Assembly: GCA_026874595.1 (NCBI GenBank)
Contig: CM049319.1
Span: forward strand, 14,659,601 to 14,723,600
Direction: 5' to 3'
DNA from: Sipunculus nudus
Lineage: Eukaryota; Annelida; Sipuncula; Golfingiida; Sipunculidae
Length of the DNA stretch: 64,000 bases
How positions within the stretch are numbered: the stretch's first letter is position 1; each line of letters starts with the position of its first letter. A model generated the notes under the pieces. The model was not told where the DNA came from, did not search any database, and saw only the letters and a list, made by a program, of their open reading frames with translations. Positions 41,801 to 53,800 of the stretch are shown here, in pieces. The translations under genes were made by a program, and so were the position numbers.

Positions 41801-44800
41801 TCCAGGGAGGTCCATGAAAAATCTCCGTGAAAACATAAATTAGGTCTCTGTTACCCATATCCTTGGAGCTATGGCGCTCCAAAGAACCCCCCCCCCCCCA
41901 GAATAATGCAAAATTTAATACAAAAGCTCAAGTATCTGAATAACCACTGCATTGATCACCATGATTCTTTGCATGAATATTGATCATGGGATGTTCCATT
42001 GCTTCCTGCAGACTGGTGGCGCCACCTGTATTTTTTCCAATTTTTAGCTCAGCTGACTATAAGTCATCTGAGCTATAGTCGTGGTCCACTGTCCGTCGTC
42101 CGTCCGTCTGTCCGTCCGTCCGTCCGTCCGTCCGTAGATGTGGCACGTTTTGAAACCGTAAGACCTAGGAATCCAAAATTCAGCATAATGTTAGATGTCC
42201 CCAAGATCTCCTACCAAGCCGAAAACTGGGTCTTTGTGACTTCGTTCCTTTGAGAAATTAAGGAAAAACCTCAATTTTTTATTAAAAACCTATTTTCACA
42301 CTTCAGGACTGCCTAATATCAAAACGACTCATCTGTTTTTCCTCATATTTGCCATAAATATTCTTCTATATAGATCCTATGTACATGCCAGAAATTATGT
42401 CTGTATTATATAATTTAAAAAAGTTATGAGCCCAAACATAATGCATTTTGTAAAAAATCAGGAAAGATATTTGATCACTTAACACAAAACATGTTAAAGC
42501 TATGGACTTTTTTTCCAGTAATATAACTTTAATTTATCAAAATTAAATTGTATACCCAAAATTAGGTTAAAATCTTTTAAATTTTTTAAAATATTAACAA
42601 AAATAAAAAATTGGTACCTTAAATTTAGCCCAACTTTGACCATGGCACATTTTTTTCCTGTAAGTACTGTGGATTTAATTTTCACAGCATGTTTTTGTTA
42701 GCATTTTGTCTGTTAACACCAAAAATTTGAAACCAGTTGATCAAAAACTGTAGATTTTATTCAAGTTTTCAAACACCATGGAACATATTGTTTACATCAA
42801 GCTAGTGTTATGCAGTTTGCAAGAGCTCAGCTCCCCAGCTTCAGCTCTCAGTTCCTAAAATTTGGCATACAATTAGATGTCTCCAAAATCCCTAACCATG
42901 CCAAGAATTTGGTCACTAGGACTTAATACCTTCGAGATATTAATGAAAAACTTCATTTTTCCATTAAAAGCCCATTGTTACACTTCAAGACTGCCTAATA
43001 TCAAAACAACTGATCTGACATTAATCATATATAATATACATATTTTTCTATACATTCTCTATGCACATGCCAGATATGATGTCAGTATTGCGTAACTGTT
43101 TTAAGTTATGGGCGCAAACATAATGCACTTTGTAAAAAATCAAGAAATAATTTACTCCCTTAACAAGGAGATTGCTGAAGCTAGAGATTTTTTTGTCAGG
43201 GATGTAACATTATTTAATCAAGATTCAATTGAATACCCAAAATTAGTTCTGAATTTTTCAGATTTTATAAGTTATTAGTATAAATATAAAATTAGTACCT
43301 TATATTTTGCTCAACTTTGACCATGGCACGTTTGTTTCCTGTGAGCACTGTTGATATAATTTTCATGTCATGCACACATAAGGATTTCAGCTTTTTAGTT
43401 TAGAAAGCTGAAAGAAATTGGCCAAAAATTGTAGCTTTTGTTAATGTTTCTATGAGACCATGTCAGACTTTAGCCCTCTCCAGCCCCTCTTGAGTCACCT
43501 GTATGTTGACCTTGTTGAACTTTCAGCAAATTATGCATGCTTGACACGAGGCATAAACTGGGGCTCCAGGCAGCTTATTATATAATGGCCAGCCACAGTT
43601 GATCCAGGTGTCCAACCCAACTCATCTAGTAGTTTTAACCAACAACATAACAATAAACAATAAATTAATAAATTTGTGTTGGTTTTAAATAACAAATTAA
43701 AGAAAAATAGAAAAGGAATTTGTTAGTTTATAATAACAGGAAATTAACTTGCAGTTACTGATGATATAAGAATCTTGTATCGATGGATAGAATGTCATGT
43801 ATTCCAAATAACACCATGCAGTCACCTATGGTATTTTTCAGTTCAATTTTAATGATAAAAAAGTAAATCATATTATTCATTACTATCGATTGGGGATCAT
43901 ATGAAGGAAATTAATGATAGACAAAGATGCAGTTGATAATATTAATCTAGATTCCTACTGTGTCTAGTGTGTACATTGATGTGAAATTAGTCCAAAATGA
44001 ATATATTACATTTATTTTTTTAAATATAAATAAAAACCATAAAACCAGGTACTTATGATCATTATTTAAATGTGTTAATTTTGTATATTCTGGATTCTCA
44101 ACATCATTGTTTGGTGAAAACTGAATAAATACCTAACATGGTGCGAATAATTTGCAATTGTATTTAAATACGAATATGAATATGTACTCCATTATAAAAT
44201 TTCTTGCATAAAGAATGGGAATTCAGGTAAAAATGCAAGTATATGAATACCAGTGCAAATACTTTCAAAATGTATTCATGAATGCATTCATGGATATATT
44301 CTTTAATATTATTTTAATAATCATTTCAGTTATATTTCATTTTAAAAAATCATAAGATTCTCTTATTATTTTTAATAAAAATTATATTTGGGACAATATT
44401 TGTAATTTTTTTAATTAATAGTTAAACTCTTATATTATGTGTTCTGCTTATAAGTTATATGGCCAAGTCAAAATCTGTGTGACAGTAGTACTCCATTTGT
44501 TAATAAAATAAATGAAATCAATCCTCTTCCCTGTCTCCAAAGATACTATCAAAATCATTCATAAGCTAAACAACAACAACTCATAATACAGCTTATATTT
44601 ATTACCACACAAAACCAGCACGTGAATCATATCTAAATCATATTTTTAGCTCAGCTGACTATAAGTCATCTGAGCTATAGTCGTGGTCCATTGTCCGTCG
44701 TCCGTCCGTCTGTCCGTCCGTCCGTCCGTCCGTCCGTAGATGTGGCACGTTTTGAAACCGTAAGACCTAGGAATCCAAAATTCAGCATAATGTTAGATGT

Positions 44801-47800
44801 CCCCAAGATCTCCTACCAAGCCGAAAACTGGGTCTTTGCGACTTCGTTCCTTTGAGAAATTAAGGAAAAACCTCAATTTTTTATTAAAATCCTATTTTCA
44901 CACTTCAGGACTGCCTAATATCAAAACCACTCATCTGTTTTTCCTCATATTTACCATAAATAATCCTCTATATGGTTCCTATGTACATGCCAGAAATTGG
45001 GTCTGTATTATATAATTTAAAAAAGTTATGGGCCCAAACATAATGCATTTTGTAAATAATCAGGAAAAAAATTTGATCACTTAACACAAAACTTGTTAAA
45101 GCTAAGCACTTTTTTTCCAGTAATATAACTTTTATTAATCAAAATTAAATTGTATACCCAAAATTTGATCAAAATCTTTAAAATTTTTTTAAATATTAGC
45201 AAAAATAAAAAATTGGTACCTTAAACTTTGCCCAACTTTGACCATGGCACGTTTTTTTCCTGTAACTGCTGTGGATTTAATTTTCAAAGCATGTTTTTGT
45301 TAGCATTTCAACTGTTAACATTTAAAATTTGAAACCAGTTGATCAAAAACTGTAGATTTTATTCAAGTTTTCAAGCACCATGTCACATATTGTTTACATC
45401 AACCTAGTGTTATGCAGTTTGCTAGAGCTCAGCTCCCCAGCTTCAGCTCTAAGTTCCTTAAATTAGGCATACAGTAAGATGTCTCCAAAATCCCCTACCA
45501 TGCCAAGAATTTGGTCACCAGAACTTAATTCCTTCGAGATATTAATGAAAAACTTCATTTTTTCATTAAAAACCCTTTGTTACACTTCAGGACTGCCTAG
45601 TATCAAAACCACTGATCTGACTTTGATCATATATAATATACATATTTTTCTATACATTCGCTATGCACATGCCAGAAATGATGTCAGTGTTGCGTAATTG
45701 TTTTAAGTTATGTGCCCAAACAAAATTGACTTTGTAAAAAATCAGGAAAAATATTTACTTAGGTTTCATGAAAATTATTGAAGCTAGAGAATTTTTTTAA
45801 AGTATATAACTTTGTTTAAGTAAGATTTAATTGTATACCCAAAATTAGATCTGTATTTAGTAAATTTTATAAGTTATTAGCATAAACATAAAATCAGTAC
45901 CTGAAATTTTACCCAACTTTGACTATGGCACATTTTTTCCCTGTGAGTACTGTTGATTTAATTTTCTCAGAATGTAAACATAAGTATTTAATGTGTTTAA
46001 ATCTGAAATTTGAAACTAAAAGGTTGAAAATTAGGATAGTTATTGAATTTTATCTTGAGGGTCTATTGTAGTCACTTGCTTTGTTCCAGATGCAGGTAGG
46101 CCACTCCAGGTCACTGGAAGTCAGCTATGCCAGGGTTCCTGATTTGTTTCAGTCACTGGGGGAGATCCCCTGCTGTGACAGGTGTACAATTGTTCTCATA
46201 TCACACCCCCTCCCCCCCCCCCCCCATGAATATATAAATATACATTTGTATGCATGATGTGGTGTTACATGACAAGATTGAGATATATGATGATGCAATT
46301 TAGAATTATGAATCAACGTTTATATTCAGAAATATATGTTATATTGGAAATGTATACAAATTAAACTTAAAATAAAAAAATGAGGATCTAATACAAACAT
46401 GTGTTCATTATTTTCGAGCCTCAGCAGAATTGGAGATCAGGCTTTGTTTGCCCTGAATGTTTATGCAAAAGTGTTGTTAATCCCATCTCTTCCCCCCCCC
46501 CCCCCCCCCCCCCCGGCTGTCATTGATCCTTAGCACCTCACCGTCACCTGTGCACTGGGACATTAGTTAATATTGCAAATGTGTACAATTTTTTCAATTT
46601 GAAAGATAATTGGATTAGAAAAAATTAAGATCTAATATTGAAACATATTCTTGCCCCAGGAGAATGGAACATAAAGTGATCAGCTCTTGTCTGTCCATCA
46701 CCTCTCAATTATCATTAAATATATATACTAATTATGAAATTTTTCCTTTAAGCAATATTGAAATAACTTTCATATGCTGTATGTGTATGGATTTAAGCCA
46801 TTAAAGTCTGAAATTTGAAAGCAACTTATGTATTCAGATGTGTAATATTGCAGATGAAAAACTTTAAAATATTAAAATATATTATCAGCTTTGTTTGTCT
46901 AACAGTCTGTCTGTCCTTTTTTAAATATTATGTAATTGTGAATGGACTATTTAATCCTGTAAGTATTGTTGAATTAAGTGGAAATCCTATATGTATATAC
47001 ACTATGTTAATACAGAGATGTTGTAACTCCCATCATTCCAGCCCTCCCCCCCCCCCCCCCCCCCAACCACCACCACCAGGTTCTTGCATCTGGGGACTGG
47101 AGACATCAGTTATATTTCAACTGTATACATTTTATAAAATAAAAATACATCTATTTAATAATATATATTATGTAAAATAGATCCAATTGAGCAAATGTAT
47201 AAACTACTGAACTGTCAACAAACTATCCAAAAGCCAGCCAATGATCATGGTAATAATATACATCTTATGTTCACAAACTGCTCACATGCTTCAATTTTGA
47301 CATTAGAGAATGCATGGTTTGGTCACAAAATATTATTTGCAACAATTTCTCACTCATCAATACAAACCAATCATGTCAACCAGCCATGGCATATATTACC
47401 TTTTCATCTTAGACTTGATCTCCATTATTATTTTAGATTTTTACCTTCAAGGCCAACTTCAGCTGAGCCCAGTGACCCATATTTATAGCACCATGTCTTG
47501 AATGTTTACATCAAGTCATTGGTTAACAGTGTTCCAGGCTGTTACATAACACCTTCACTCCTTGCCTACTGCTTCTGTGAGTGTCTGGGTCAGGCTGGGT
47601 CAGGCAGTAATTACCAGAGAGCCTTTCTCCTCTCTCTTTCCCTTTCTCTCTTTCTAGCTCTCTTTCTCTCTCTCTCTTTCTCTCTCTCTCACCCCTATGC
47701 CTCCCTTCCTCCCTCCACCCCATTATGTTGACAGGTACTATAAACCTAATTTATTAGATATATATGTTGATGCAATTAAGAAATGTGAATCAACTGAAAT

Positions 47801-50800
47801 ATTCACATATATTTGTTATACTCTAAATGTATAGTTACATTTTCAAACCTGGAAAAAAATGATGTTATAAAAAAGGGAATTTATGTAAAAATTGTTCATA
47901 ATTTCCTGGCTCAGAAGAATGGGAATTAAAATTATTTGCTTTGTTTCTCTAGCTTTCTTGCCTGTTTTAAATACTGTAGATTCAGATAATATCGTGGGCT
48001 TAAAATTTCGTGGTTTTTGTACAAACCGCATATCGTGGGGTATTTGAATTCGTGGACAGACAAAGAAAACTTTAGGAAATTATGTTTTTTTAATACCTCC
48101 ATGTGCGCAAGGAAGACGAGCCCGATGTGCCCAGGTGGTTCGGCTTTGATGCTTATCACAAGGTGCGCCTGTACCGCGGTCAGTCGGGTCAGTGTTGAAC
48201 AAACATGCTCCGCCCGACCCGTGCCTAACAAAGAATTAATCAGCCGTGACCGACACGTGCCGGGCGATACATCGGCTGTTAGTTGTAACACCCCATACAT
48301 CGGCTATCAGTTGTAACACCCGATCACACCACGTCCACAGAAAACGTAAACCATCACTTGACCGGAGGAAAAATGATACGGGACCGTCCACATGAAGGTT
48401 TTAAACTTTTTTTTAAAAATCTAGGCGGTAATCACATGTGGCGCCTGTAAATCCCTGACGGGGCGGTGAGACGAGACACGGTTCGTTCGTCATTCATCAT
48501 GTCAGCAATATTTGGAGATTATAAAGAAATAATTTTCCTAATATAATATACTGTGACGCTTACTAACGCTAACATATATGTACAACTATCGGCAATATTC
48601 GGAAGAAGTACCGCCTGTATGTATTTTTATTGGCTCACTGTTATGCACGCAAATGTTGTCGTCATATTCGGAATAAGTGCGGTTATCGCGGTAATGCTAA
48701 TGAGGTTACACGGCCCTTGTATTTTAGGCCATTAGGTAGCGTAAGTCTCGTTTAATCTCTATTGAAAGAAGGATGAAAAGGCCGGTTCCGAAAAAGCGGC
48801 GCCTCGGTAGCTGTGGTTACGAACATTGGAACCTGTGTACCGTTCTTGGCATGTCAGATCTACCGCTTTGCACGACAGAAATGTGGTATTGTTCTTGAAT
48901 TTTTTTCACCCGATATGTTAATAAGAGGAAATGTAGGGATACGTTTTCAGTTTAAATTACAATTTGATATTGTTTTTTTTTTTAAAGATATCAGGGGGGC
49001 CGTGTTTGTACGGTATAAGGGAAAATAATTCAATTGACAAAAGAATATTTATAAATCCCGTATTTTTATAGTAATTTACGAAAAGCAATTCATTGCATTT
49101 AATAAATGTATCAAAAACAATCATAAAATAGTAATAAACAATTTTTGATCTTTATTGAAAATTCAGCCAGCGGTAACAATTATATATATAAAGTTGACCA
49201 CCAGCTGCCGCCGTTAAGATACCGTATTTCCTCTGACCGTATGATTTTTTTATCGTTGGAATCATGAATTCGTGGATTATCTTGATCCACGAAAACCACG
49301 AAAATAAAATCCCAACTAATATTTCTGAATCTACAGTATTTAATAATTATGAATAAACTTTTTTTTCCTGTAAGCTCTGATTAATTAAATTTCATATTCT
49401 GTACGTATATGCAAGGGTATTGTAACTCCCACCATCCCCTTCCCCCACCCCACTAAGTCCTTGCTCCTTCGCACTGTCAACAATAGTGCTATTGCTATAG
49501 CATAAAATTTAATAATTTGAAGAAAATATATACAGAGAGACAGAGGCGTTGTAACTCCCATCGTAACCCCCCCCCCCTCCATCAAGTCCTTCCGCCTGTG
49601 GAGTGGGGATTTTATAGCAACTGTATACATATCATAAAATAGAAAAAACAGTTTAATTAAAGTTTAAATTAAAAAAATTGGATCTCATTAGACAAATGTG
49701 TAAAATGTTGAACTGTCAACAGCCTGTCAAAAAGGTATCCAATGAAAGCGCAAGGTCAGATCTTAAAATATTATTTGCAACAATTTCTTCAATCATATCA
49801 ACCAACCATAGCCTAGATTACCTCTTTCTCTCAGACTTTATCTACATTTCATAATATTTTAGATTTTAACCTTCCAGGTGTTTAAGTACTGTTGAATGCT
49901 CCCTCCCTCTTTCTCTATCTCCTTTTCTCTCTACATCCAACCCTCCTTGCTGCCCACACTGTTTCCTTCTCCGAACCCCATCCCAATGTCAGCCTCAGTC
50001 GAGAACAAGTTAAATCAGATATATTCATATTTTTATATATTGTATAACTGTTTGTTGCCTATGTACGTGCCAGAAATTATGTCAATATTGTGTAATATGT
50101 AGATGTGGTGGGCATCAATATAATGTACCTTGTCAAGACCTAAGAGATATCATGTCATACAGTCACAATTCATAAATCCACTCTTCAGCATAGTTAATAA
50201 TAACATTATATATGTCAAATTGAAATCTTGCGGACTTCTATACACTATAGATCCTTCAACAAATAGCCTTATCATCATTCTACCACTGCTTAGTGTACTG
50301 TCATTGCATTCATATTTGCTCAAATATATTGCTATTTTCAACAGCTCCCAAATAAATAAAAAATAAACCACTATATTTACTCCATATTAATCCATCAGTC
50401 AGGTAATTTCATACATGATTTACTCGCATATTACATTATATTCCTTTATAATAGCCTAATAGGTCCATGATATTCATAAGGTTTGTCGACTAAATATAGT
50501 ATCACAATAGTGATACATTTATAGTTCAATCATGATCAGCTGAGCGTCGTGACCCATAGGTCCCTTGTTTATCATATATAACAGCTGAGCGCCGTGACCC
50601 ATAGGTCCCTTGTTTAAAAAATTTTTCTCTTTTTTTCAGATCTGCAATGAAACTGTCATCTGTTAACAGGGCACAAATTGTAACCACTGGACCTGGAATC
50701 TTCAAACTTAATATCCAGGGAGGTCCATGAAAAATCTCCTTGAAAACCTGAAATTAGGTCTCTGTTAGTGTTACCCATATCCTTGGAGCTATGGCGCTCC

Positions 50801-53800
50801 AAAGTACCCCCCCTAGAATAATGCAAAATTTGATACAAAAGCTCAAGTATCTGAATAACTACTGCATTGATCACCATAATTCTTTGCATGAATATTGATC
50901 ATTGGATGTTCCATCAGTTCCTGCAAACTGGTGGAGCCACCTGTATTTTTTTCCAATTTTTACGAATTTATTTTCTTTATTTTTTAGACCTTCAAAGAAG
51001 CTGTCATCTGTTAACAGGGCACAAATCGTAACCGCTTGACCTAGATTCTTCTAACTTGACATCAAGTGAGGTCCATGAAAAGTCTGTGTGAAAACATGTA
51101 ATTAGGTCTCTGTTTCCCATATCCTTTGTAGTAAGTACCCATCAGAATAATTAAAAATTTGATACAAAAGCTCCAGTATCTGAATAACCAATGCATTGAT
51201 CTCCATGATTCTTTGCAGGCATATTGATCATGGAGTGTTCCATCAGTTCCTGCAAACTTTTTTTTTCAATTTTTTAGGCATTTTTTCTCTATTTATGAGA
51301 CCTTCGAATGAAGTGGTCATCTGTTAACATGGCACAAACTGTAACTGCTGAACCTAGAATCTTCTTACTTCACATCCAGGGAGACTAATGAAAAATCTCC
51401 ATGGAAACCTGAAATTAGGTTTCTGTTACCCATATTCTCTGAGCTATAGGGCTCATAAATACCCCCAAGAATAATTAAAAATTTGATACAAACAAAAGCT
51501 CCAGTATCTGAATAACTAAATCCTTGATAGCCATGATTCTTTGTAGGGCTGAAAGGAGAACTCGAGTACTCGAGTCCGGGTAATACTTACCGAGTACTCA
51601 AGTCCAAGATTTGGACTCGAGTACTCTTGTATGTATAGCATATATGTATATTACTACAAATTTTAGGACAGTCTGTAGGATTATTTATCCATTGTCGTAG
51701 CCTGGCGTAGGGCTCTAAACATATCCTAGTCAAATTAATCGAGGTCTTGTTATGACATATATCTATTCCTTTGTTGCGATAAAGTTAAGCCGTCACTAAG
51801 TCAAATTTATGCATATTTTGCATCAGTAAACAGATGTTCGTTTTATCTTCACAGTGTTGCCATGGTAACGAGTACTCGAGTCCGAGTCAGGTAATGCCTA
51901 TCGGGTACTAGAGTCCAAAATTTTGTACCCGTTTCAGCCCTAATTCTTTGGATATATATTGATCATGGAGTGTTTCATCAGTTCTGCAGACTGGTGGCAC
52001 TCCCTTTATTTTTTCAAATTTTTACGCATTTTTTTTCTATTTATGAGACCTTCAAATGAAGTTGTCATCTGTTCAAAAGCCCACTAAAACCCATTTCTAA
52101 TGACTCTTCACAAAATTCATGATTTGTTTGCACTCTGGCAGTCATTTTGCTCATTGTTCAACAATCCTTGAATTCAGCTGAGCGTCATGGCCCATGGGCC
52201 ACTTGTTGAAAACAGATTTGACAACATGCCAAGTTTCAACATGCCGAATCAAGAGGTCACTCAGGTCAACCACGTGAGGTCCAGACATCACCATGGCAAC
52301 TGACCTGGCTCTGTGTGGTGTCTAGACAATGTGTCAAACACATCGTCTAGACGTCTAGACACATCATCTAGATGCAGAATGCCCAGATTAGAACTAGTGG
52401 AACTATATCTTTCAACTGTTGGAAAAAACTTGGTTTGCATGTTTAGAGAATCTGTGAGCTTATGCAATGGTGTGGCATCTTCCGTAGTGCTTCATAGCTA
52501 TCTCAAAAAGGGCAGGAGCTAGCATCACCAAATCTTTTGCAAATCTGATTTTGCTTATTTTTTGGCTAACGGCATTTTCTTAGATTTTATAGGGAAAAAG
52601 CCAACAAAAATTTTTAAATGTTTTCTCCGAAACCATGCTGTCAAAGTGTCCATTCATCTGTCCCAGTAATCCTCCCTGGCAAAAACAATATATCTGAAAT
52701 ATCCTGATTGATACATCCTAGTATTAGAATGTCCATTGTGCATTGACGTGAGCCAGAATGGTATTTGAAAGGAATTCTAGAATCTATCTTTGGAGTGAGA
52801 TTGGTGTCAAGTGACCGTGTATCAGCCAAGTTTAGAACAGGATAATGCTTTTTTGGACCATCCCCAAATCCTCAAATCACAGTGGGATTCTCTTATATTT
52901 CAGAGCATGCTGTTCAAGTTACGAGGTATGGCACCATGTGCTCTGTGTCACATTGACTTTGATGTTGGTCTAAAGGATGAAGACCAAGTGCAGGTAACCC
53001 TGTCAACTCATATATTCAGTTCTTGAGGGTTGCATTTTTGTGATCTTACCGCACAGTTACATATATAGAGTTTATGCATAATATATCATTTCATATGTGC
53101 AAAATCTTGACAGTATAGCTTGTTTTCAAGACAACATTTGATGGGTGGATATTTTGTTCACTATTGGCACTTAATGTAAAAGAAATAATATCATTAATAA
53201 CATCAGTCATTGATTTATGGATGTATAAAATAAAAAAAATTGTTTTGCTTTTCCACTTCTGAGGCTACTGACATGGTTAAAACATAAGATACCAAAGAGG
53301 TTATTATTTAACCAGTTTTTATATGCCCGTCATATGATGGGAGTATTATGGTATACCCACCATCCATCTGTCCGTTAAGTTTTAGTGTCGCTGCATTAAC
53401 TTACCGGGGCTTTGATGGATCTTCATGAAACTTGCCGTAACTACTGACCAACAGATTATCTCACCCAGGTTTGATTGAGCATATTTTGATAAGGTCACTA
53501 GGCCACTTTGCGGTTTCGCCGCATTAACTTATGAAGAATATGAAAAATTTTGATAAAACTCATCAGAAGTTTTATCAATAAAATATCTCGCTTAAGTTCA
53601 ATTTCAAGCAAAATCAATTCATATTTAATGAGGTGAGAGGTCACCACACTTTGGAGGCACCTTGGTAACTTACCAAAAATCCTATGGATTTTCATGAAAC
53701 TCATTATGCATATTGACCAATAGAGTTTCTCACCTGAATTACCTTCTCATCAAAATTTATGCATATTTAATAAGGTCAGAGGTCACCAGTTACACGATGT

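Larger units (their letters stand above)
44648..50567 (+). mobile_element. Helentron-like element E, nested in D
   Basis: It starts after CATATTTTT with AGCTCAGCTGACTATAAGTC; its tail TCAGCTGAGCGTCGTGACCC...CTTG ends at 50567. The next bases TTTATCATATATAACAGCTG are the missing end of D, as in intact B at 28240-28260. The 3' half resembles A1-A3 (50030-50567 matches 1510-2059), not B/D. It contains several C tracts (46204, 46494, 47043) and the MITE at 47975-49336. Confidence 0.8.
42046..50612 (+). mobile_element. Helentron-like element D, nested in C
   Basis: It starts after CCAATTTTT with AGCTCAGCTGACTATAAGTC and ends CAGCTGAGCGCCGTGACCCA...CTTG at 50612. Without E it is about 2650 bases and follows element B closely along its whole length, including the same two internal units and the 3' AT-rich part. 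It splits the tandem array of C. Confidence 0.82.
40406..52205 (+). mobile_element. Helentron-like element C (AGCTCAG head, different body), host of D
   Basis: The head AGCTCAGCTGACTGAAAGTC is followed by CGTTCGTCGTCCGTCTGGCC. The body is about nine units of up to 350 bp carrying CATCTGTTAACAGGGCACAA. The end is TCAGCTGAGC, palindrome GGCCCATGGGCC, then ACTTG at 52205 before TT. The palindrome differs from that of A/B/D/E, but both arms have changed together. It is interrupted by D (42046-50612) and a hAT-like MITE. Confidence 0.78.
37440..52640. repeat. Probable outer repeat broken by later insertions
   Basis: Pieces at 37440-37615, 39877-40405 and 52206-52640 share diverged copies of a unit with CTCAGAAACSG...GAGCTA (about 37532, 40104 and 52500) and a GGAAAAAGC...TTTTAAA...TCTTCTC segment (39908 and 52590). 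They read as one older element with internal repeats, split by the ATGCCCCC element and by element C. The ends are not located. Confidence 0.45.

Noticed and set aside
47523-47731. Frames rich in Leu/Ser/Phe or Arg/Glu
   Set aside because: They are the two strands of a CT microsatellite.
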